From: Streptomyces durocortorensis
GTDB taxonomy: Bacteria; Actinomycetota; Actinomycetes; Streptomycetales; Streptomycetaceae
Length of the DNA stretch: 33,898 bases
Assembly (NCBI RefSeq): GCF_016901035.1
Contig: NZ_JAFEUF010000056.1
Span: 1 to 33,898, forward strand
Reading direction: 5' to 3'
Positions within the stretch are counted from its first letter, which is position 1. Each line of letters opens with the position of its first letter. Below are positions 25,673-33,898 of the stretch, piece after piece. Under the pieces are notes generated by a model that did not search any database, was not told where the DNA came from, and worked only from the letters and a program-made list of their open reading frames with translations. The translations under genes and the position numbers were made by a program.

Positions 25673-27181
25673 GTGACTGTCACTGACCTGGTGTCGTACG
25701 AGGACGCGCTCGCGTCCTACGACCCCGTCATGGGCCTCGAAGTCCATGTCGAGCTCGGCACCAAGACCAAGATGTTCTGCGGCTGCTCCACGGAGCTGAA
25801 GCAGGACGCCAACTCCCAGACCTGCCCGGTCTGCCTCGGACTGCCCGGCGCGCTGCCGGTCGTCAACGAGATCGGCGTGGAGTCGGCCATCAAGATCGGT
25901 CTCGCGCTCAACTGCGAGATCGCCGACTGGTGCCGCTTCGCCCGGAAGAACTACTTCTATCCGGACATGCCGAAGAACTTCCAGACCTCGCAGTACGACG
26001 AGCCGATCGCCTTCAACGGCTATCTGGACGTCCAGCTGGAGGACGGCGAGATCTTCCGGGTGCAGATCGAGCGCGCCCACATGGAGGAGGACACCGGCAA
26101 GTCGACCCACGTCGGCGGCGCCACCGGCCGGATCCACGGCGCGTCCCACTCCCTGCTCGACTACAACCGGGCCGGCATCCCGCTCATCGAGATCGTCACC
26201 AAGCCGATCGAGGGAGCAGGCGCCCGCGCGCCGGAGGTCGCCAAGGCGTACGTCGCCGAGCTGCGAGAGCTGATCAAGGCCCTCGGGGTCTCCGACGCGC
26301 GCATGGAGATGGGCCAGATGCGCTGCGACGTCAACCTGTCGCTGCGCCCCAACGGCACCGAGACGTTCGGCACCCGCTCCGAGACGAAGAACGTGAACTC
26401 GCTGCGCTCCGTCGAGCGGGCCGCGCGCTTCGAGATCCAGCGCCACGCCGCCGTGCTGTCCTCGGGCGGCACGATCGTGCAGGAGACCCGGCACTTCCAC
26501 GAGGAGGACGGCTCCACCACGGCCGGCCGCATCAAGGACAACGCCGAGGACTACCGCTACTTCCCCGAGCCGGACCTGGTCCCCGTCGCGCCCTCGCGCG
26601 ACTGGGTCGAGGAACTGCGCAAGGGCCTCCCCGAGCTGCCCCGGCTGCGCCGGGCGCGGCTCAAGGAGGAGTGGGGCGTCTCCGAGCACGACATGCAGTC
26701 CATCCTCAACGCGGGCGCGGTCGACCTGATCGTCGCCACGATCGAGGCGGGCGCCCCCGCGGACCAGGCCCGCAAGTGGTGGATGGGCGAGCTGGCCCGC
26801 AACGCCAACGAGACCGGCCGCGGCCTGGACGAGCTGCCGATCACCCCGGAGCAGGTCGCCCGGGTGGCCGCGCTCGTCGCCAAGGGCGACCTCAACGACA
26901 AGCTGGCCCGCCAGGTCATCGAGGGCGTCCTCGCGGGCGAGGGCGACCCGGACACCGTCGTCGAGAAGCGCGGCCTGAAGGTCGTCTCGGACGAGGGCGC
27001 GCTGTCCACGGCCGTGGACGAGGCCATCGCGGGCAACGCCGCCATCGCGGACAAGATCCGCGGCGGCAAGGTCGCGGCGGCGGGCGCGCTCGTCGGCGCG
27101 GTCATGAAGGCCACCCGCGGCCAGGCGGACGCGGCGCGCGTGCGCGAGCTGATCCTGGAGAAGCTCGGCGTCGAGGGCTGA
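25673..27181 (+). CDS. gatB: Asp-tRNA(Asn)/Glu-tRNA(Gln) amidotransferase subunit B
   Basis: tRNA-binding and kinase/transamidase subunit, 502 residues. The conserved start [20 protein letters not shown] is followed by a zinc site of two Cys pairs (CGCS and CPVC, around residues 37-57). Next come [31 protein letters not shown], the HxEED-type HMEEDTGK and [13 protein letters not shown]. The C-terminal YqeY-like tail ends near [14 protein letters not shown] and binds tRNA. It starts with GTG behind gagaggga, 16 nt after the small ORF. A nested hairpin follows its stop. Confidence 0.97.
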   Translation: MTVTDLVSYEDALASYDPVMGLEVHVELGTKTKMFCGCSTELKQDANSQTCPVCLGLPGALPVVNEIGVESAIKIGLALNCEIADWCRFARKNYFYPDMPKNFQTSQYDEPIAFNGYLDVQLEDGEIFRVQIERAHMEEDTGKSTHVGGATGRIHGASHSLLDYNRAGIPLIEIVTKPIEGAGARAPEVAKAYVAELRELIKALGVSDARMEMGQMRCDVNLSLRPNGTETFGTRSETKNVNSLRSVERAARFEIQRHAAVLSSGGTIVQETRHFHEEDGSTTAGRIKDNAEDYRYFPEPDLVPVAPSRDWVEELRKGLPELPRLRRARLKEEWGVSEHDMQSILNAGAVDLIVATIEAGAPADQARKWWMGELARNANETGRGLDELPITPEQVARVAALVAKGDLNDKLARQVIEGVLAGEGDPDTVVEKRGLKVVSDEGALSTAVDEAIAGNAAIADKIRGGKVAAAGALVGAVMKATRGQADAARVRELILEKLGVEG

Positions 27182-27195
27182 TCACCTGATCGTCC

Positions 27196-27253
27196 CCGAA
27201 GGGGCGGTGCTCCCGTACGTACTCACGTACCCGCGGGCGCACCGCCCCTTCGG
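27196..27253 (+). terminator. Nested terminator hairpin after gatB
   Basis: CCGAAGGGGCGGTGC (27196-27210) pairs perfectly with GCACCGCCCCTTCGG (27239-27253). The loop holds an inner stem GTACGT/ACGTAC. It lies about 15 nt after the gatB stop and is very likely the operon terminator. Confidence 0.85.
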
Positions 27254-27305
27254 CCGTGTTCCGTAGGCCGGCGCGGGCGTACCGCCCCTTCGGCCGTGAT
27301 CCGTA
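27233..27305 (+). repeat. 33-bp direct repeat duplicating the terminator arm
   Basis: The segment 27233-27265 recurs at 27273-27305 (offset 40 bp) with two mismatches, each copy containing ACCGCCCCTTCGGCCGTG. The left terminator arm could therefore pair with either copy. Confidence 0.8.
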
Positions 27306-27355
27306 CGTCATCGCCCGCGCCGCCCCTGTGCCCCGCAGAACCCTGAGAGCACCCC

Positions 27356-28615
27356 CTGAACACCGTCACCGCCGAGCTCGTCTCCTTCGCCCTGCTCCTG
27401 GGCGTCCTCGCCTTCGCCGTCCTGCGCCCCCGGGGCCTGCCGGAGGCGACCGTCGCCGTGCCCGCCGCGATCCTCGTGGTGGCACTGGGGGCGGTGTCCT
27501 GGCCCGAAGCCCGGGAACAGGTCGGGGAACTGCTCCCCGTCGTCGGCTTCCTCGCGGCGATCCTCGTGCTGGCCCAGCTCTGCGCCGACGAGGGGCTGTT
27601 CCGGGCCGCCGGGGATCTCGTGGCCCGCGCCTGCCGGGGGCAGACCCGGCCCCTGCTCGGCGGCGTCTTCGTCGTCGCCTCGATCGTCACCGCCGTCCTC
27701 AGCCTGGACGCCACCGTCGTCCTGCTGACCCCGGTCGTCCTCGCCACCGCCGCCCGGGTCGGCGCGCGGCCCCGCCCGTACGTCTACGCCTGCGCGCACC
27801 TCGCCAACTCCGCCTCCCTCCTGCTCCCCGTCTCCAACCTCACCAATCTCCTGGCGTTCACCGCGAGCGGCCTCTCCTTCACCCGGTTCGCCGCGCTGAT
27901 GGCGCTGCCCTGGCTCGCCGCCATCGCCGTCGAGTACGCCGTCTTCCGCCGCGCGTTCCGGGCCGACCTGGCCGCCGGGGCGCACACGCCGGATCCCGAG
28001 GCGGAGCGCATGCCCGTCCCCGTCTTCACGCTCGTCGTGCTGGCGCTGACCCTGGCCGGGTTCGTCGTGACCTCGTTCGAGGGCATCGAGCCGCTGTGGG
28101 CGGCGCTGGCGGGAGCCCTGGTGCTCGCCGTACGGGCGCTCGTCAAGCGGGAGACCACGCCGCTCGCCGTCGTCCGCTCGGCCAACCCGCTGTTCTGCCT
28201 CTTCGTCCTCGCGCTCGGCGTCGTCGTCAAGGCGGTCGTCGACAACGGCCTCGGCGACGGCATCGCCGCCCTGCTGCCGGACGGCGACACGCTCCCCGCC
28301 CTCCTCGGCGTCGCCGTGGTCGCGGCCCTGCTCGCCAACCTGATCAACAACCTGCCCGCGATCCTCGCCCTGCTGCCGATCGTCGCGACCGCCGGGCCCG
28401 GACCGCTGCTCGCCGCCCTGATCGGGGTGAACCTCGGACCGAACCTCACGTACGTCGGGTCGCTGGCCACGCTCCTGTGGCGGCGCATCCTGCACGCCCA
28501 CGGGGACGCCCCCGAGCTGGGCCGCTTCACCCGGCTGGGAATCGCGGCCGTACCGGCGACGCTGCTCGCCTCCACCCTCGCGCTCTGGGGATCCCTCCAC
28601 CTCATCGGGGTGTGA
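27356..28615 (+). CDS. ArsB/SLC13-like membrane transporter, probable CTG start
   Basis: Polytopic membrane protein of about 419 residues and about 11 hydrophobic segments, related to the ArsB/NhaD ion-transporter superfamily. Marks are DATVVLLTPVVLATA (about residues 120-134), HLANSASLLLPVSNLTNLLAF, LIGVNLGPNLTYVGSLATLLW and LLANLINNLPAILALLPIV. Substrate is uncertain; arsenite is only one possibility and no arsR is nearby. The first GTG (27458) would cut off the first helix. The in-frame coding sequence extends back to a stop at 27344, and the only plausible start codon there is CTG at 27356, preceded by gagag (27345-27349). It gives the family-like N-terminus LNTVTAELVSFALLLGVLA. Confidence 0.85.
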   Translation: MNTVTAELVSFALLLGVLAFAVLRPRGLPEATVAVPAAILVVALGAVSWPEAREQVGELLPVVGFLAAILVLAQLCADEGLFRAAGDLVARACRGQTRPLLGGVFVVASIVTAVLSLDATVVLLTPVVLATAARVGARPRPYVYACAHLANSASLLLPVSNLTNLLAFTASGLSFTRFAALMALPWLAAIAVEYAVFRRAFRADLAAGAHTPDPEAERMPVPVFTLVVLALTLAGFVVTSFEGIEPLWAALAGALVLAVRALVKRETTPLAVVRSANPLFCLFVLALGVVVKAVVDNGLGDGIAALLPDGDTLPALLGVAVVAALLANLINNLPAILALLPIVATAGPGPLLAALIGVNLGPNLTYVGSLATLLWRRILHAHGDAPELGRFTRLGIAAVPATLLASTLALWGSLHLIGV

Positions 28616-28661
28616 GGAACCCGTCACTCCGGGTTGGACTTTCGGACCGGACCTCTTGGAC

Positions 28662-28668
28662 GTTCACC
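28662..28668 (+). promoter_or_regulatory. Possible PHO-box half site upstream of phospholipase C
   Basis: GTTCACC, the core of the Streptomyces PhoP direct-repeat unit, occurs once, 82 bp before the phospholipase start. Neighbouring 11-bp units do not match well, so this is a weak site. Confidence 0.25.
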
Positions 28669-28749
28669 ACCGGGCCGTGCACAGTCCTTCCCGACGCCAC
28701 CCGGTCTGACTAGCTTCCCGGCTGTAACCACCGCAACCAGGAGGCTCCT

Positions 28750-30852
28750 TTGACCACGGACATGTCACGGCGACGGCTCTTCGCGCTGGGCGGCGGCGCA
28801 CTCGGCGCCGCTGCGGCCGGATCCTTCCTGCCGCCGTCGCTCCAGGCCGCCATCGCCGCGCAGCCCGCCCACGCGGGGTCCGGTGGGCTGGGGTCGATCA
28901 AGCATGTGGTGATCCTGATGCAGGAGAACCGGTCCTTCGACCACTACTTCGGCACCCTGCGCGGCGTACGCGGCTTCGGCGACCGTAACGCCATCGAACT
29001 GCCCACCGGCGGGACCGTGTTCGAGCAGCCCGGGGCGGCCGGCTCCACCGTGCTGCCCTTCCCGGTGCGCGGGGCGGCCGAGGAGCAGAAGAAGGACCTC
29101 CAGTACATCGGCGCACTCGACCACTCCTGGAGCGGCGGCGCGAAGGCCTGGGGCGGCGGCTGGATGAACGGCTGGATCAGCGCGAAGACCGCGGCCACGA
29201 TGGCGTACTACGACCGCCGCGACATCCCGCTCCACTACGAGCTGGCCGACACCTTCACCGTCTGCGACGCCTACCACTCCTCCATCCACACCTCCACCAG
29301 CCCCAACCGCAACCACCTCTGGAGCGGGAAGACCGGCTTCGAGGCGAACGGGAAACGGGCCGTCGGCAACGACGCGTACAACGAGGGCACCCACCCCGGC
29401 TACGACTGGTCCACCTACGCCGAGCGGCTGGAGAAGGCCGGGCGCACCTGGCGGACGTACACCGAGTGGGAGAACTTCACCGACAACCAGATCGAGTTCT
29501 ACGCCACCTTCAAGGCGATCGCCCGCAAGGCGCTGGCGAAGACCGGCGGCCACACGTACATGGAGGCCTTCTACGCCGAGGTCCGGGGCGCGTCCGAGGC
29601 CGAGCGCACCCGGCTCCTCGGGCTGCTGGACGAGGGCGTCGCCACGCTCACGAAGCACGAGCGGAGCCTGTTCGAGCGGGGGCTGCGCCGGGTGCCCACC
29701 GGGACGCTCGCCGACGCGTTCGCCAAGGACGTGGCGGCCGGGACGCTCCCGGAGGTCTCCTACCTGGTCCCCTCGGCCATCGACTCCGAGCACCCGAGCA
29801 CCTCGTCGCCGGTGCACAGCGCCACCATCGTCTACAAGATCCTCGACGCGCTCGGCAAGCACCCCGACGTCTGGCGGCACACCGCCGTGCTGATCAACTA
29901 CGACGAGAACGACGGCTTCTTCGACCATGTCCCGCCGCCCGTCGCACCCCCCGAGGCGACCGAGGAGCAGTGGGAGGGCCGTCCGACCGGCCTCGGGATC
30001 CGGGTGCCGCTGCTGGTCGTCTCGCCGTGGACCGTCGGCGGATACGTCTGCTCCGAGGTCTTCGACCACACCTCCGTGATCCAGTTCCTGGAGCGCTGGA
30101 CCGGGGTGAAGGAGCCCAACATCGGCGACTGGCGGCGCCAGGTAACCGGTGACCTCACCTCCGCCTTCGACTTCACCCGGGCCCGCCGGCAGCCCGCCGT
30201 GCAGAGCCCCGGGGAGATCCCGCCGTTCGAGGGCCGCTGGCAGCCGAGGCCGCCCGCCGTCCAGCAGCTCCCCGAACAGGAGCCCGGCGCACGCCCGGCG
30301 CGCCCGCTGCCCTACCGGCCGGACGCCCAGGCGCGGCGGGTGGAGGGCGGACTGCGGGTGGAGCTGGACAACAGCGGCCGGTCCTCGGCGCACTTCGCGC
30401 TCTACCCGTACGCGGACGAGTTCCCGGCCCCGCAGCACAGGGACGTCCGGGGCCGCGCGCACTGGACGGTCCCGGTCGCGGGGGACGCGTACCGCTTCAC
30501 GGTCACCGGGCCGAACGGCTTCCGGCGCGAGTTCGCCGGACCGGCCGACGGGGGAGCGGAGGTCGCCACCCGCATCGACCACCGCGACCGCGACATCCAC
30601 CTCACCCTGCGCAACACCGGGCGCAGGACCCTGACCTTCCTGGTGCGGCCGCTCGGGTACGTCGACGAGGACGACGTACGGGACTGGACCCGCCGTGTCA
30701 CGGTCAAGCCGGGCCGTAGCCGCTCGCTCGTGCACTCGGCGGCCGACGCGCACGGCTGGTACGACCTCGACGTCACCGTCGACGGGGAGGACGGCTTCCG
30801 GCGGCGGCTCATGGGACACATCGAGAACGGCCGCGCGAGCGTCTCCGGCTGA
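28750..30852 (+). CDS. Phospholipase C (phosphocholine-specific family), Tat-exported
   Basis: Secreted or surface phosphoesterase of 700 residues that likely hydrolyses phospholipids. The Tat signal SRRRLFALGG (6-15) leads into the Ala-rich hydrophobic stretch ending near AQPAHAG. The phosphoesterase domain has HVVILMQENRSFDHYFG (52-68), YHSSIHTSTSPNRNHLWSG, NYDENDGFFDHVPPP, and SPWTVGGYVCSEVFDHTSVIQFLERW (in two pieces around residue 425). Two C-terminal repeats (PLC C-terminal, about 535-690) follow. The start is TTG at 28750: AGGAGG lies 5 nt upstream, whereas the internal ATG (28762) is too far. It may respond to phosphate, but only a half PHO box is visible. Confidence 0.93.
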   Translation: MTTDMSRRRLFALGGGALGAAAAGSFLPPSLQAAIAAQPAHAGSGGLGSIKHVVILMQENRSFDHYFGTLRGVRGFGDRNAIELPTGGTVFEQPGAAGSTVLPFPVRGAAEEQKKDLQYIGALDHSWSGGAKAWGGGWMNGWISAKTAATMAYYDRRDIPLHYELADTFTVCDAYHSSIHTSTSPNRNHLWSGKTGFEANGKRAVGNDAYNEGTHPGYDWSTYAERLEKAGRTWRTYTEWENFTDNQIEFYATFKAIARKALAKTGGHTYMEAFYAEVRGASEAERTRLLGLLDEGVATLTKHERSLFERGLRRVPTGTLADAFAKDVAAGTLPEVSYLVPSAIDSEHPSTSSPVHSATIVYKILDALGKHPDVWRHTAVLINYDENDGFFDHVPPPVAPPEATEEQWEGRPTGLGIRVPLLVVSPWTVGGYVCSEVFDHTSVIQFLERWTGVKEPNIGDWRRQVTGDLTSAFDFTRARRQPAVQSPGEIPPFEGRWQPRPPAVQQLPEQEPGARPARPLPYRPDAQARRVEGGLRVELDNSGRSSAHFALYPYADEFPAPQHRDVRGRAHWTVPVAGDAYRFTVTGPNGFRREFAGPADGGAEVATRIDHRDRDIHLTLRNTGRRTLTFLVRPLGYVDEDDVRDWTRRVTVKPGRSRSLVHSAADAHGWYDLDVTVDGEDGFRRRLMGHIENGRASVSG

Positions 30853-30972
30853 CCCGGCCCGGTCCGATCAGTAGGTCGCAGGGCCCGGTGTGTCCCGTAT
30901 AAGGGGCAGATCAGGCTCTGTGACCATGACCACGAAACGGACAAAGGATCACGTCCTGCTGTCAGAGTGGCG

Positions 30973-30989
30973 GTCTCAGGTCATGAGAC
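30973..30989. promoter_or_regulatory. Inverted repeat GTCTCA-N5-TGAGAC upstream of MMPL gene
   Basis: Perfect 6-bp arms at 30973-30978 and 30984-30989, adjoining the larger palindrome at 30991-31022. A likely protein-binding site in the MMPL promoter region. Confidence 0.55.
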
Positions 30990-30990
30990 G

Positions 30991-31022
30991 TTTACGGGCA
31001 GATCACGTTATCTGCGGGTAAA
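30991..31022. promoter_or_regulatory. 32-bp interrupted palindrome upstream of MMPL gene
   Basis: TTTAC (30991-30995), GG, GCAGAT (30998-31003), six-base centre cacgtt, ATCTGC (31010-31015), GG, GTAAA (31018-31022): both outer and inner arms are perfect inverted repeats. It ends 29 bp before the TTG start at 31052. GGGCAGATCA also occurs at 30904-30913, so the half site may be repeated upstream. Consistent with a dimeric repressor operator or an RNA hairpin. Confidence 0.65.
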
Positions 31023-31051
31023 GGTCCACGAACCCGCAGGGAGCTCGTCCG

Positions 31052-33292
31052 TTGGCTGCCATCGCCCGCTGGTGCATCAGGCACCGTCTCGTCGCCGTCC
31101 TCATCTGGCTCGCCGCTCTCGGCGGGACCGCCGCCGCCGCGGGCTTCGTGGGTTCGGCGTACTCCAACGACTACGAGGTCCCCGGCACCGAATCCGGCCG
31201 GGCCACCGAACTCCTCTCGCGCGGCTTCACCGACCTCGGCGGCGACACCGACACCGTCGTCTGGCACACCACCGACTCCACGGTCAGAGCCGCCGACGTC
31301 GAACAGACCATGACCCGCACGCTCCACGCGATCGACGAGCTGCCGGGCGTCGGCGCGGTCACCGGCCCCTACGGAGGCACCGGCCCCGGCCAGATCAGCG
31401 AGGACGGCCACACCGCCTACGCCACCGTCACCTTCGACCACCCCGCCGACGAGATCCCCGCCTCCCAGGCACAGGCCCTCGTCGACACCGCGAAGGCCGC
31501 CGAGGCGGACGGGCTCCAGGTCGAGCTGGGCGGCACCGCCGTCGCCCTCACCGAAGCCCCCTCCGTCCACCTCGCCGAGGGCGTCGGCGTCGTCGTCGCG
31601 GCGGTCGTGCTCTTCCTCGCCTTCGGCTCGCTCGCCGCCAGCCTGCTGCCCATCGCCACCGCCCTCGTCTCCGTGGGCACCGCCTACGCGGGCATCGTGC
31701 TGCTCGGCCATGTGATGACCGTCGCCGACTTCGCCCCGATGCTCGGCATGCTCATCGGGCTCGGCGTGGGCATCGACTACGCGCTGTTCATCGTCACCAG
31801 ACACCGCAGAGGCCTCAAGCGCGGGATGTCGGTCGACGAAGCGGCGCGGAACGCGGTCACCACCACCGGCCGGGCCGTCGTCTTCGCCGGGGCCACCGTC
31901 TGTATCGCGCTGCTCGGCATGCTGATCCTGCGGCTCGGCTTCCTCAACGGCGTCGCCATCGCCGCCTCGCTCACCGTGGTGCTGACGGTCATGGCCTCGG
32001 TGACCCTGCTGCCCGCGCTGCTCTCCCTCATCGGGATGCGGGCGCTCAGCCGCCGCGAACGCCGGCAGCTCGCCGAACACGGACCGCGCCCCGAACTGCC
32101 CACCGGCTTCGCCGCCCGCTGGTCCGCCTTCGTGGAACGGCACCCCAAGCTGCTCGGCGGGATCGCGGCCGTCGTCATGGTGGTCCTCGCCCTGCCCGCC
32201 CTCGGCCTCCACCTGGGCACCTCCGACCAGGGCAACAACCCGGCCACCGCCACCACCCGGCAGGCCTACGACCTGCTCGCCGACGGCTTCGGGCCCGGCG
32301 TCAACGGCCCCCTCACCATCGCCGCCCAGCTCGACGGCGCGGACGACCGGCTCGCCCTGGACTCGCTGCCCGAGAAGCTGCGGACGACCGAGGGCGTCGC
32401 GTCCGTCAGCCCGGTCACGTACAACAGCGGCGGCGACACGGCCTTCCTCACCGTCGTACCCGACTCCTCGCCCCAGTCGCAGGACACCAGCGAACTGGTC
32501 GACCGGATCCGGGCCGACGTGCTCCCGCCCATTCAGGACAAGACCTCGCTGGAGGCCCACGTCGGCGGGGTGACGGCGAGCTACGACGACTTCGCCGAGA
32601 TCATCGTCGGCAAGCTGCCGCTCTTCGTCGGGGTCGTCATCGGACTCGGCTGCCTCCTCCTGCTCCTGGCCTTCCGCTCCATCGGCATCCCCATCAAGGC
32701 CGCCGTGATGAACGTGGCCGCCGTCGCCTCCTCCTTCGGCGTTGTCGTGGCCGTCTTCCAGTGGGGCTGGGGGAGCGAACTGCTCGGCCTCGGCAGCGCC
32801 GGGCCCATCGAACCCTTCCTCCCCGTGATCATGGTCTCGGTCCTCTTCGGCCTCTCCATGGACTACCAGGTCTTCCTGGTCGGCCGGATGTACGAGGAGT
32901 GGCTGGAGACCGGCGACAACCGGCGCTCGGTCCGGGTCGGCCTCGCCGAGACGGGCAGAGTCATCAACTCCGCCGCCGTGATCATGATCTCCGTCTTCCT
33001 CGCCTTCGTGCTCAGCGGCGACCGGGTGATCGCCATGTTCGGCATCGCCCTGGCCACCGCCGTCGCCCTGGACGCCTTCGTCCTGCGCACCTTGCTCGTG
33101 CCCGCCCTGATGCACATGCTCGGCGGCGCGAACTGGTGGCTGCCGGGCTGGCTGGACAAGCGGCTGCCCCGGATCTCCATCGAACCGCCCGACTGCGTAC
33201 CGCTCCATGCGAGGATCCCGGAGGCGCGCGCCACGGAGGAGGGCGTCGCGCGGTTGGAGGAGGAGCACGATGTTCGCCATATCGCTGGGTGA
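31052..33292 (+). CDS. MMPL/RND-family membrane transporter
   Basis: A 746-residue exporter of the MMPL group, which moves lipids or hydrophobic compounds using the proton gradient. N-terminal helix LVAVLIWLAALGGTAAAAGF (about 12-31) is followed by a large external loop, then helices with the key acidic residue in LIGLGVGIDYALFIVTRHR. A second half repeats the layout, including VVMVVLALPALGLHL and LFGLSMDYQVFLVGRM with its matching Asp. The start is TTG at 31052 with aggGAG 8 nt upstream. Substrate is unknown, though the neighbouring phospholipase C would suit a lipid theme. The 3' end overlaps the next gene's start by 23 bp. Confidence 0.93.
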   Translation: MAAIARWCIRHRLVAVLIWLAALGGTAAAAGFVGSAYSNDYEVPGTESGRATELLSRGFTDLGGDTDTVVWHTTDSTVRAADVEQTMTRTLHAIDELPGVGAVTGPYGGTGPGQISEDGHTAYATVTFDHPADEIPASQAQALVDTAKAAEADGLQVELGGTAVALTEAPSVHLAEGVGVVVAAVVLFLAFGSLAASLLPIATALVSVGTAYAGIVLLGHVMTVADFAPMLGMLIGLGVGIDYALFIVTRHRRGLKRGMSVDEAARNAVTTTGRAVVFAGATVCIALLGMLILRLGFLNGVAIAASLTVVLTVMASVTLLPALLSLIGMRALSRRERRQLAEHGPRPELPTGFAARWSAFVERHPKLLGGIAAVVMVVLALPALGLHLGTSDQGNNPATATTRQAYDLLADGFGPGVNGPLTIAAQLDGADDRLALDSLPEKLRTTEGVASVSPVTYNSGGDTAFLTVVPDSSPQSQDTSELVDRIRADVLPPIQDKTSLEAHVGGVTASYDDFAEIIVGKLPLFVGVVIGLGCLLLLLAFRSIGIPIKAAVMNVAAVASSFGVVVAVFQWGWGSELLGLGSAGPIEPFLPVIMVSVLFGLSMDYQVFLVGRMYEEWLETGDNRRSVRVGLAETGRVINSAAVIMISVFLAFVLSGDRVIAMFGIALATAVALDAFVLRTLLVPALMHMLGGANWWLPGWLDKRLPRISIEPPDCVPLHARIPEARATEEGVARLEEEHDVRHIAG

Positions 33293-33827
33293 CGACAAGG
33301 CCGAGCTGCGCCCGCTGGAGCCCTGGCAGGCCGTGGAGTTCCTGGCCCACATGGACCGGGCCCGGGAACTGGTCGACCCGTGGATCCCGTTCGCCTCGTA
33401 CGCCACCGACCTGGACTCGGCGCGCGCCCTGCTCCGGAAGTACGCGGAGAAGCAGGCAGCGGACACCGGACGGCTGTACGGGATCTGGCTGGAGGACACC
33501 CTCGTCGGCGGCGTCCTCTTCCCGTCCTTCGACGCCGACCAGGGAAACTGCGAGATCGGCGTCTGGCTGGAGCCCGCCGCCCAGGGCCGCGGCCTGATCA
33601 CCCGCGCCGCCGAGCGCCTGATCGACTGGGCGGTCTACGAACGCGGCATGCACCGCGTGGAGTGGGACGCCTCCCCCGGGAACACCCGGTCGGTCGCGGT
33701 CGCCCAGCGGCTCGGAATGACCCGGGACGGTGTGCTCCGGCAGAGCTACTTCTACCGGGGGGAGCGGCACGACTCCGAGATCTGGTCCGTCCTCGCCCCG
33801 GAATGGCGGGCGCGTACCGGGCGTTGA
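33270..33827 (+). CDS. GNAT acetyltransferase (RimJ/RimL-like)
   Basis: A 185-residue N-acetyltransferase of the Acetyltransf_3 type. MFAISLGDDKAELRPLEPW (1-19) is followed by DPWIPFASYATDLDSARALL, YGIWLEDTLVGGVLF, CEIGVWLEPAAQGRGLITRAAERLI with the acetyl-CoA pyrophosphate loop (QGRGLI), and GMHRVEWDASPGNTRSVAVAQRLGMTRDGVLR. The acceptor is unknown; RimJ/L relatives act on ribosomal proteins or small amines. The ATG at 33270 follows ggaggagg and lies inside the end of the MMPL gene, so translation is coupled. GC-rich sequence without a gene follows to the window end. Confidence 0.92.
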   Translation: MFAISLGDDKAELRPLEPWQAVEFLAHMDRARELVDPWIPFASYATDLDSARALLRKYAEKQAADTGRLYGIWLEDTLVGGVLFPSFDADQGNCEIGVWLEPAAQGRGLITRAAERLIDWAVYERGMHRVEWDASPGNTRSVAVAQRLGMTRDGVLRQSYFYRGERHDSEIWSVLAPEWRARTGR

Positions 33828-33898
33828 GCCCGGGCGCACCGGGCGCTGAGCGCGGGTGGGGCTCCGGCGCACGCCCGGCGTGGGGCGGGGCTTGAGCC

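Noticed and set aside
27458..28615. GTG at 27458 as start of the ArsB-like transporter
   Set aside because: It would remove the first membrane helix, and the upstream in-frame codons read as family-like sequence with a ribosome site before CTG 27356.

Overview
The window is about 34 kb of very GC-rich DNA with strong third-position GC bias, GTG/TTG starts and Streptomyces-type gene families. I read it as the chromosomal core of a Streptomyces or a close relative. From memory, the order cysteine desulfurase - mnmA - (SDR, MetE-like) - ligA - GGDEF/EAL protein - gatC-gatA-gatB is the usual Streptomyces order. No rRNA, tRNA, insertion sequence or CRISPR array was seen.

Layout. 1-118: poly-C tracts, possibly an assembly edge. 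119-4309: four-gene oligopeptide/dipeptide ABC importer operon (two permeases, two ATPases; no binding protein in the window). 4329-5000: TRIC/UPF0126 membrane protein. 5068-8508: thioesterase-like protein, WYL regulator, divergent FabR-like TetR regulator and two small membrane proteins. 8684-11813: cysteine desulfurase, a divergent Tat-type N-acetylmuramoyl-alanine amidase and the tRNA 2-thiouridylase MnmA; the desulfurase probably supplies MnmA with sulfur. 12081-14747: a complete, compact lasso-peptide biosynthetic cluster (precursor, cyclase, PqqD-like leader-binding protein, leader peptidase). 14748-16150: an unusual tandem repeat array, an alpha/beta hydrolase and a DUF427 protein. 16255-18679: LOG-like protein, SDR and MetE-like protein. 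18712-20943: ligA. 21304-23496: membrane GGDEF-EAL protein (RmdB-like). 23613-27181: gatC-gatA-small ORF-gatB, the tRNA-dependent amidotransferase. 27356-33827: ArsB/SLC13-like permease, Tat-exported phospholipase C, MMPL transporter and GNAT acetyltransferase.

The main discovery candidate is the lasso cluster. Its 37-residue precursor (12081-12194) is a short gene that is easily missed. It matches the leader pattern YxxPxLxxxGxxxxxTx at every position except Phe for Leu. That predicts the 15-residue core FVAVIGNDGTGRGWF, an 8-residue Phe1-Asp8 macrolactam. The first eight residues resemble the citrulassin group, but the Gly/Arg/Trp-containing tail does not match any lasso peptide I can recall. 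No export transporter lies beside it.

Regulatory features also stand out. Five genes have a -10-like hexamer exactly 6 nt before the start codon, which suggests leaderless transcription; two more have a 7-nt gap. A perfect hairpin spans the stop of the ABC operon and the start codon of the next gene. A 32-bp interrupted palindrome precedes the MMPL gene. All function calls come from reading the sequence; no database search was run.
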